Both the position numbers and the translations under genes were made by a program. From NCBI RefSeq assembly GCF_030272615.1, contig NC_081408.1:763734173-763798172 (forward strand): 64,000 nt of DNA. Direction: 5' to 3'. The DNA comes from Cryptomeria japonica (lineage: Eukaryota > Streptophyta > Pinopsida > Cupressales > Cupressaceae). Below are positions 56,217 through 64,000 of this stretch, piece by piece. Every line of letters starts with the position of its first letter. Within the stretch, counting starts at the first letter, position 1. The notes below the pieces were generated by a model. That model did not search any database. It had not been told where the DNA came from and was given only the letters and a program-made list of their open reading frames with translations.

Positions 56217-57404
56217 TGATGAAATAACACAATAGCAAGAAATAGGAATTATAAAGTAAATCAATCAAAACTCCCTATTCCATGACTGCATATAACTTCC
56301 ATTGCTCTTCTCTTCTTTGTGGTATGGTGGCTCTCAAATATCGCACTGACAACCTGAAAATGACACAAAGATTCAAAGTTCGTGATTGTTAAAAACAAAG
56401 ATTGAATGCACAATTTATAGATTATTGGAGAAGATTGATTGAAAGGTGGAACAGATTGATCAAGGGGTGGAACTCAGGTGAGCTCACATGCTGATTGATA
56501 GTTGAACTATTGATTTAGAGGTAAAACATAATAGATTGAATAGATTAATTGAGTCAATTGATTGAGAAAAAGATAATTGAGGGAAGAAAAAGGGTGATTG
56601 GAGGAAATAAAGAGGATGACAAAGAAAGCTTTATTTAGAAAAAGCTAACTAAAAGATGGAAATAGAGATTGGAGAGATAATAATTTAATTAATTGATTGA
56701 TTGAATTAATTAATTTAGCATGTGCTTGCACTTTAACTTAGATTTTCAATTTAATCTTTGCATGAGATTTATTTCAAATAATTGAATTTATTTTAAATTC
56801 AATTTAGTATTTGAATATATTTAGAACTTGACTTTGATTTCCAATTTGATTTTTTAAATCATGCACATGTAATTGAAATTAGAAGAATTTGAATGTGAAT
56901 GAAATTAGAAGAATTGTGAAATTAAATGAAATTAGAATTTGGGGATTTGGAAATTGAATTAGAAGAATAAATTAGTTAATTAAATAATTTAAAGAAACTA
57001 TTTAATTATTTAGAAATGGAATTTAATTAAATAATAAAGATTATTAAATTAAAGGTTTTAAATCATAATTAATTAAATAATAAATATTTAATTAATATTA
57101 GAAAAGGATTAATGATTAGATGATTAGAGATAGAAATTGAAAATTAATCTATTTAAAGAATAAAGATTATTTAAATTGGAAAATTAATCAGAATTAATTA
57201 AATAATAATATTTAATCAACATTAGAAAATGGTTCATGATTAAATGATGAAAGAATAGGAAAATAGAAATAATTAGTAAGATGATGATGAAATATGAAAT
57301 TAGAAGAATATGATTAATTAACTTAATTAAATAATTAAATAATTATTTAATCAATTACAGGAATAATTAGTACATGATCAATGAGACATTTTTAGGTGTC
57401 TACA
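56217..57404 (-). mobile_element. Probable solo LTR, minus orientation, AT-rich
   Basis: The minus strand begins TGTAGACACCTAAAAATG at 57,404 and is full of AATTAAATAATTATTT tracts, in the style of the element D LTR. The plus-strand left end TGATGAAATAAC at 56,217 is inferred because the interrupted reading frame stops there and resumes at 57,405. The flanks ACAAA and CGAAA match at three of five bases, so the target duplication is weak. Confidence 0.5.
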
Positions 57405-57789
57405 CGAAACATACAAAATCATCATGGAGAAAATTTACACGGTCACATGCTTATCCATGATAGAAGGCATTTTGGTGAAGAAGGCAGTAACAAATAGTGA
57501 AGTCAAGGATCTAATTGGTATTATGCTAGATGGAAGGAGTGTGAATACGAGAATTGTAACAAATAATAGATTCTTATATGCCACTATGGGAATTGCATAC
57601 AAGTTATATTATACAAATAGATCCAAGACTTTTCAATAACTACTACAATCCATATTACCTATCAAACGATAGTTGAAAGGAAATATTATGACCTCTTTGA
57701 GTTTATACAAGAATGATTAATTAAGAATATATCCAAACTGAAAGGCATTCAAAATATCATTTTTGATAAGAAACCATTCACATTAAACC

Positions 57790-58850
57790 CCCCTGGTTTA
57801 AGGTTTGTCATTGGTTTCCCCTGTTTGGTTTGCCTCTTTAGTTTTCCAATAGCGCAGGGTGCGTAGGACAATTGTCAGCACGACATTGCTCCCTTGGTCT
57901 GTATTTGGCATCTAGTTTTTGGAGCAGCGCGGGAGTGACAAATGGAAAGGCGTGCTGACTAGTTTCTTTCATGGGGCCCACCTTTTAATGCAGTAAGCAA
58001 GCGGTTGCCTGCTTTTTTGTAATCTTTTCTGGCAGCCAGTCTGCGGTTAGTAAAATCTTTGCAGTTTGTGGCAGTATGCGGACCATTGCAAGCGAAAAGT
58101 GGAATTCCAGGGGCCGTTTTGCTGGGTGCGATCTCCAGGGTGACACGACATGTTTTTCTGTTCAAGGAGGTTATTTTTTTTTTGGCATGTTTTGGGAACT
58201 ATTTTCAGGAGCCGAGTGCTCTATTTATGCTGGTTTTTTCCCTGTTGCTGGGGGTTCGGAGCTTTCAAAAAGAACAATTAAGTTTATTAAGTAGTGATTT
58301 TAGCCTAAAAAAACTATTAGTGTTTGTCTGAGAGGATTATTCAGATTGTGCCTGTGGCCTTTATGATATTCCTTTTAGTATGCTTTGATGGTCTCTTCTG
58401 TGCTATTTTGTTAAAATTTCAATAACTTTGGGAATATATCCATCTAAGATTTTGCCGATTAAACTATGTTTCACACTTGTTATCTGGTAAATGCATGATG
58501 AGTATTTCCATATGTTACTAAGAAATTTAATTGTATCTTGGTTATGTTCCTGATCCAGACTTGTAGATTGTTGAATGAGCTTATGAAAGTCATATATTTT
58601 TGGATTTTGTATGTTCATGCCTTTTAATGATCTGGCGTATCGCCTTAGTAGTCTAGTTTTTACTATTTTTAAGGTGTTTCTTTCTCCCCCTTTTCCCAAA
58701 ACACCAAGGAAGAGTTGGCTTCTCAATCCTAGAGGTCATTTAGTGGAACCTGCACAATCGGTCCCCCACCACTGAATTTCCCATAAGGCTGTTCGTTTCT
58801 AAAGTAAAATTCAGAGTCAATAGAAACATTGATCATGTGTTTAATATTTT
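57790..58850. other. Unidentified insert of about 1 kb
   Basis: This segment is less AT-rich than its flanks (AGCGCAGGGTGCG, GCAGCGCGGGAGTG) and separates two pieces of the F-type ORF. I found no domain, terminal repeat or clear target duplication. Confidence 0.4.
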
Positions 58851-59344
58851 TTTAAAACAGAATTACCTCAATTCAAAAGAGTAGTATGGCAACAAGATCA
58901 AACAATAGTAGAATAGAGAGATCCCTAAACAACTCTAGCTACAAGGCTACATACTGGGGTTATTTTTTAAAATTTTAAGAGGAGATGTAGAAAGCCTTCC
59001 AAAATTTTGATATAATCGCATTATGGTTGATAAAGATTTCATATACATGAAAACAGTAGAGCCCATAATATTATGGGTACCACAGTTTCCCTATGAGGTG
59101 TCCAAGCAAGAGATGAACACATATGCAACAATTATTTTGAGTAACCCTAAAGATCCTAATGTAGAAAAGTTTAGTACATATAAGGAGGTAATGGATGCAA
59201 AAATAACAAAGGAATCCCTTGAAAAAGAATAAAAAATAAGGATAAGTTGTTAAATGAGAAGGTAGGGATACCAAAGGGAGGGTATTCTCAATACTTTTCC
59301 AAACTCAAGACAACAAGATCATAGCCCATCACCACACTACCCAC

Positions 59345-60135
59345 TGTTGGCAAATGCACACTCCAATGAGAAATTGTAGGTGATTGAAGGTTTTGTCATT
59401 GATGGCAACCTTGCAATCATATGATACCGGCAAGACAAATATACCGGCACCGACACCAACGACAGACTCTACACCGACACACAGAACACCGATAGTGAAA
59501 GGAAGGATACCGACACCCTGGCCGACAAGAATTTTGTTTATAATGTATTTTGTAATTAATTGTAAAATCATTGTAAGCCGGCATGGCGAGTTGTAATATG
59601 ACTCATATATGTATGAGATCATTATAGAACATTTTGTAAAAAAAAAGGAGATAGGCAAAATTATGCAGACCTAATATGTGAATTATAGGTTAGGGGTTTA
59701 TGTATGTAGTAGAGCTAAAACTGGTATTGGATCTAGCATAGCAGATGCTAATCTGAAGTAGTACAAGATATTGGATTAATACAATCCATTTTGTAAGTCA
59801 GTGTGACTTCTTTTGTAATTGAGCAGTGAGCTCTAGGCACTTGGCGTTCTTGCATGTGCAGGCCCCTATTGTAAAAGTAATATTCCCTTATTGGCCAGTA
59901 AGTGAATATTGTGGGTCACAAATCCACCAAGGTTTTTCCCACACCAGGTTTCCTCGTTAAAATACTGTGTTATGGTGTGCTTCTCATGCGGTTGTTGTTA
60001 TTCTTATTTACTGCATTATTTCTAGTTTAGCGGTACACCGTTTTAATATGCTTTTCATGTTTTAAGTCAAGTAAATTTATATACCGGTTAGATACTGATT
60101 CACCCCCCCCCTCAGTATCTTTGGGAATCCTAACA
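59345..60135 (+). repeat. Element F 5' LTR
   Basis: 791 bp by TG...CA ends and by adjacency to the primer site. The interior has several ACCGACA/ACCGGCA units (59,430-59,520). The partner LTR is outside the window. Confidence 0.75.
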
Positions 60136-60137
60136 AT

Positions 60138-60153
60138 TGGTATCAGAGCTTGG
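60138..60153 (+). promoter_or_regulatory. Element F primer-binding site
   Basis: TGGTATCAGAGCTTGG, the classical plant initiator tRNA-Met complementary site, two bases after the LTR. Confidence 0.9.
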
Positions 60154-60206
60154 TCCTCTATTTTCAAAAGCCTAACAACTTGAGGAAGATCTTGTCACCG
60201 GTAGAG

Positions 60207-61305
60207 ATGGAAAACTTGAGAAAACAATTGGAAACATCTCTTTCAGACTATGATGCAGAAAAGTTGAAGAATATCAAACTTGAAGATGATTTAAAAGCTG
60301 CTTAGGATATTACTCAAGCACTTCAAGAAAATCTTACCATTGCAAGAAATAAGAGAAGAGAACTTTGTGAAAAGATGCAGAATGAGAATGATGAAAAAGA
60401 AACTCTTAATGATCTGGTAAACAAACTAAGACAAGAAAGTAGTACAACAAAGAATGCGATGCAGGATATGACTATGAGATTTTGTAAATAAATTAAAGAT
60501 AGAAAGAAAAATGAAGATGACCTTACTAGGAGACTGAATGATGTTGCAAATGAAATCTCAGACTCAGTCATGAGAATGATATGCTAAAGACAGATCTAAT
60601 TCACTCAGAGCATGATAAAATTGAATTCATGAGATAGAAGGACTTCTTGGAAAATGAATTGGCTACTGCAAATCAACACAAGGAGAAATTCAAGAAAAGC
60701 TTAGAAGAACTTGATGACATGCTGAAAAATCAGAAACCAAATGGTGATACAAATGGCCTTGGCTTTGAAACTGGTGAAAGCTCTAGTACTACAAACAATC
60801 TGATCATAGCAAACCGGTAAGGAAACCTACTACTTACAAATTTAATGGCAAATGCTTTAACTATAACAAGTATGGTCATAAAGCAAATCAATGTAGATCT
60901 AGAAACTATCAAAACACTAATACACCCACCGGTCAATGTTCTAAATGCAACAAAGTTGGTCATAATTCAAAAAATTGTAGAATGAATGTAAGATGCTATG
61001 TTTGTGGAAGATTTGGACACTAATCTAATCAATACGAAACACATACTGGCATAGGATATAGGAAAGTTGTTCAGCAAAACAATGTGACTTGTTATGCTTG
61101 TAACAAGATTGGACATATTGCTAAATTTTGTAGAAGTAAGCCTTCACCGGCAAATAACAAAGGTCCTAGTTTGAAAGGTAAAGAAAAGGTTGAAGAGGTA
61201 AAGCAAGAATTCTCAAAACAATGGATCAGAAAGTCAGATCAAAATACTCCTCCACTGGTAGAACAAAGTAACACTCCACCGACAGGAGACTCTTCATCCA
61301 ACTGA
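60207..61305 (+). pseudogene. Element F Gag remnant: coiled coil and four zinc knuckles
   Basis: ATG at 60,207, then Glu/Lys-rich coiled-coil sequence with stops near 60,303 and 60,489 and frame changes. From 60,840 a knuckle cluster: CFNYNKYGHKANQC (second Cys changed to Tyr), CSKCNKVGHNSKNC (intact), CYVCGRFGH followed by a stop and SNQY (damaged), CYACNKIGHIAKFC (intact). The terminal frame ends at 61,305. The usual capsid-type domain ahead of the knuckles is not seen; there is room only for the coiled coil. Gag normally packages the element's RNA. Confidence 0.75.
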
Positions 61306-61610
61306 AGAAAATTCTTTTTGGGGTTTAGCAACTAAATGAAAAACATGCTATCATTCCCTCAGATGATGGTGAGAAGTTGAAATTACTTCTATACCGACAG
61401 ATGAGTTAAGTAATGACTTAATCGACAAGCATTAAATGTGGTAGATGGCAAAAATAACATTATAAAGAAAGTGTTTTGGCTCCTTTCTCATTCACCGAGC
61501 ATTCAAATCTTTGAGAGCGCGAAAATTCCCAAGCGAAGGTATTCCAAGCGAAGAAGTGAAGCAATCTATCAAATAATTCATCCTTAAGGCAGATTGAGGT
61601 ATTTATAGCT
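61306..61610. other. Spacer with possible promoter before the F ORF
   Basis: No ORF. GGTATTTATAGCT lies directly before the ATG at 61,611, too close to act as a TATA box for that start but possibly for a downstream one. The 61,480-61,560 part (GAGAGCGCGAAAATTCCC) looks like a 5' leader. Confidence 0.35.
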
Positions 61611-64000
61611 ATGGCATCTTCATCCACTCCTGAATTTATTGCAAACCCTACTGTTGTTGAAGTTGTTAAGAGACCTAGACCCGTTTTCCAACTAGTTCCT
61701 GAAATTGCTAAGAAAGATGATAGCATAGGTGCATTCTCTCAAATCCCTAAAGGAGTAGTATATGCTGAAGACCCTAGAATGTATATACATTGTCATATTG
61801 ATGAACTAGGTGATGATGAAATTAAAAATATGTATAAGACTTTAATCTGTGATGAATCCAGAAATATCAAACCTGAACATAAAATAGTAGAAACCCTAGG
61901 TTTCACTAAAAATTTTAGTATCCCGGATTTCCCCAAGGATATCATAAGGATTGTGTTAAGCAGAGTACATGGTGAATTCTTCTGGCTAGACTCTATTCAT
62001 AAAATCACAAAAGAAGTAGTAAAAGCAGTAACAAGGTTACCCTCCACTGGCAACAGACCTGACAAAACTAAGAAGGTCTCAAATGACTTAGTGACAAACC
62101 TAACCAGTGCAACATTTGATAAGAGATCTTTAAGGGTAAACGATGTGAAGGATGTAAATATCAGATTTATTAGTATGATCTTAGGTTATAAGGCTACACA
62201 TGCAAATAGGTTAAACTCAGTTTCTAGCCTATGTATTAAGAGTGCCTATGATATGGTAAATGATAATGCAAGGATAGACATATGTGAATGGCTCAAAGAT
62301 GAGTTGATAGATAATTTGGGTAAGATCAAAAGAGACAAAAAAGGAATATTTAGATTTGGAAACTTACTTGTTTGTTTGATGTTGTTCATAACCAAACAAG
62401 TACCCGGTATTGGTGCTAGAGATTTTGGATTTGATATACCAGTAGGAAAACAACTATCAAAACTTTTGAACAATATGGGAGAGAATAGGGAGAAAAACAT
62501 AAATGAGCATTTTCAAGCTCTAAAGGCTCGAATGAAAACCAAAGTAAGGCTATCACAAGCTATTGTGGACAAGTATCAAAAGGAAATCTATTTTGTAATA
62601 AAGAAAGATAAAATTTGGATGGAGGCAGTTATCCCTAGAACCATTTGGGTAACTGAAATGGGCTATGAGATAGATGATAACATCATAGAAACTTATGCAA
62701 AAGCCCTCCTTGAAGCTCCTAAGGAATCAGAAGAGAAGGTATTTGGTAGTGCAGAAACAATTGAGAGAACTATACAATCAAGGAAAAGAGTTAAGAGAGT
62801 AGAAGCAAAGGTTAGAAAGGGATCCCAGCAGGCGAAAGCAATTAAGGAAGATGTGCTGAAACAAACTGGTATAACTGAAAGTGAGTTAGAAGCACTTCAA
62901 CTGGAAACTCACCTTTCACTGGTTGGAACTTCTTCAGAAAGTGACATACCTGCTGTATTCAAGAGAGTTGAGAGGAAAAGAAAACCTTCACCGACACCCT
63001 CTCCTACACCAAAAAGGACAAGATAGAAGCAACAGGCAGTAAAGCCTCTGACAAAGAAGATGACTCCTAAGAAGAAGGTAAAACAAACTATTGCTCCTAT
63101 AGACAAACTTCTTAGCGAAATAACTGAAGATGGTAAGTTGAAGAATATCAATAAATTTGACAATACACTATCAGCTGATGATAAGGAAAGTATAGAGAAC
63201 AATGTAATTTTACACTTAGACATATACAAGAAATTCTTAATGGAAGTTGTTGATGAAATTCCAAGTGACTTGTATAAGAGATTAGAAGATAGAAGACTAT
63301 CTATTGTTGAAATAGATAAAAAGATTAAGATTGAAAAATTACTGGCAATGCATCCAGTTAACTCACCTAATGAAATAGATAAATTAATTAGTGAGGCTAA
63401 CTGGACATTATTCTCTATTGCTCACCGACATGTAGCACTTATGGTAGGGAGAGTGAAGGAAGTTTCTGAGGAAACTACTGATGGATGGGATATTTTCTTT
63501 GTGGAGAAAGAAAAAGAGGAAGAATTACTCAGACCTAAAAAAATCAAAGTATATCAAAAGGACAGGGATAAGGGTAAAGGTAAGGTAGGTGGTCCACCAA
63601 GTTTGAAAATAATTGACAATATGCCCCTACCTCCTTCAAATACTCCACCTGTAGATATCACTGAAAATCAACTGGCCACTGAGAGTATGGAGACTCCGGT
63701 AGAAGACACAAACCCTGAATCAGAAATTTTGTATACAGTAAATGTAGATACTCAGGAAGTTAATGTCGTGGTTGATAGAGAGACCACTGAGGATAAGGAA
63801 AAAGATGTGACTACTGAGTCACCAGCTATAGAGGTTGAGTTAAACACATAAAAATCTACACAAGCAGAGCAACCGACAAAGGATACCACTGAGAAATCGG
63901 TAGATACATCAGACAAAACATCTGAAGAACCGACTAAGGAAAGTTCAGAGGTACAGACCGAGAAATCGGCACCTGAAAACTCAGAGAAACCTTCTGAGAC
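61611..64000 (+). pseudogene. Long unidentified ORF of element F
   Basis: One frame from ATG 61,611 to the window edge, broken by TAG at 63,024 and TAA at 63,849. Residues 1-390 look globular: FPKDIIRIVLSRVHGEFFWL, VTRLPSTGNRPDKTKK, FISMILGYKATHANRLNSVS, GIFRFGNLLVCLMLFITKQV, KDKIWMEAVIPRTIWVTEMG. A basic Lys/Arg-rich coil (about 395-470, ending PSPTPSPTPKRTR) leads to a second part rich in Lys/Glu and then a Thr/Ser/Glu/Pro repeat tail (EEPTKESSEVQTEKS). I do not recognise a named domain; the layout recalls plant retroelement-associated ORFs annotated as putative transposon proteins. A relative lies decayed at 55.8-59.25 kb. Function unknown. Confidence 0.7.

Larger units (their letters stand above)
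55760..59250 (+). pseudogene. Remnant of the element-F-type ORF, twice interrupted
   Basis: Pieces in order match, loosely, the long ORF at 61.6 kb: MATSQVINISDKPRP (55,763), LRRVNDEFIYLDKM near 56,100 (against LSRVHGEFFWLDS), EVKDLIGIMLDGRS near 57,500, LIKNISKLKGIQN near 57,720 (against LIDNLGKIKRDKK), and KDFIYMKTVEPIILWVPQFP near 59,030 followed by TYATIILSNPKDPNVEKF (against KDKIWMEAVIPRTIWVTEMG and TYAKALLEAPKESEEKVF). A solo LTR (56,217-57,404) and an unidentified segment (about 57,790-58,850) separate the pieces. Stops and shifts are many. The function of the family is unknown to me. Confidence 0.6.
59345..64000 (+). mobile_element. Element F: LTR retrotransposon, 5' part, runs off the right edge
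   Basis: A 5' LTR at 59,345-60,135 (TGTTGGCAAATG...AATCCTAACA), primer site TGGTATCAGAGCTTGG, a decayed zinc-knuckle Gag, then a long ORF of unknown family. The tRNA-Met-type primer site and CCHC Gag suggest a copia-type element; no protease, integrase or RT is reached before the window ends. Several stops show it is not intact. Confidence 0.75.

Noticed and set aside
1-64000. CRISPR array, rRNA, tRNA or organellar segment
   Set aside because: No regularly spaced identical repeats with unique spacers, and no recognisable RNA gene; the repeats found are microsatellites, LTRs or tandem modules.

Overview
The window looks like nuclear DNA of a land plant with a very transposon-rich genome, plausibly a conifer or other gymnosperm. 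That is an inference from a plant-type host gene, Tat-lineage Ty3/gypsy elements, L1-like LINE fragments, deep nesting and AT-rich filler; the species cannot be fixed from the sequence. I recognise only one likely host gene, an NFD6-like small organellar protein on the minus strand (two exons, 15076-14901 and 14215-14065). Its last 13 or so codons and 3' flank are repeated about 1 kb further downstream. No rRNA, tRNA or CRISPR was seen.

Layout. 1-10.1 kb: AT-rich sequence with a LINE RNase H remnant (about 2.16-2.68 kb, minus) and little else. 10.2-12.0 kb: plus-strand L1-like LINE remnant (DUF4283-like ORF1 part and endonuclease). 12.4-15.1 kb: NFD6-like locus. 15,354-22,665: a 7.3 kb pogo/Tigger-like DNA transposon flanked by TA, with a decayed DDE transposase on the minus strand, a duplicated left end, about 500 bp inverted arms and microsatellite-spaced unit repeats. 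22.7-25.7 kb: mostly unassigned. 25.69-47.89 kb: a three-level nest. A minus-strand LINE is split by element A (26,410-46,869, minus strand, Tat-lineage gypsy, TSD ATATC), and A is split by element B (28,206-36,052, plus strand, non-autonomous gypsy, TSD TCTGC). 47.9-55.4 kb: a microsatellite, a large AT-rich LTR (D), and a decayed gypsy integrase interrupted by a 2.66 kb non-autonomous LTR element (C). 55.76-59.3 kb: remnant of an unidentified ORF interrupted by a solo LTR and an unidentified 1 kb segment. 59,345 to the right edge: the 5' part of element F, with a tRNA-Met-type primer site, a zinc-knuckle Gag remnant and a long ORF of the same unidentified family.

Most interesting points. 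Element A carries protease, RT, two RNase H domains and integrase but has no visible Gag core. Element B carries Gag with a zinc knuckle and a protease-like domain lacking the catalytic DTG, but no RT, RNase H or integrase. A and B share almost the same primer-binding site and polypurine tract, so they could be complementary halves of one replication system. A also carries, antisense to pol, an intron-containing plant mobile domain (PMD) gene. A GC-rich palindromic module built on GGACC(A/G)TGGCGCC recurs in the LTRs of A and B, in B's leader, and as an eight-copy array inside the first PMD intron. Domain calls are from reading translations by eye; no database search was run.
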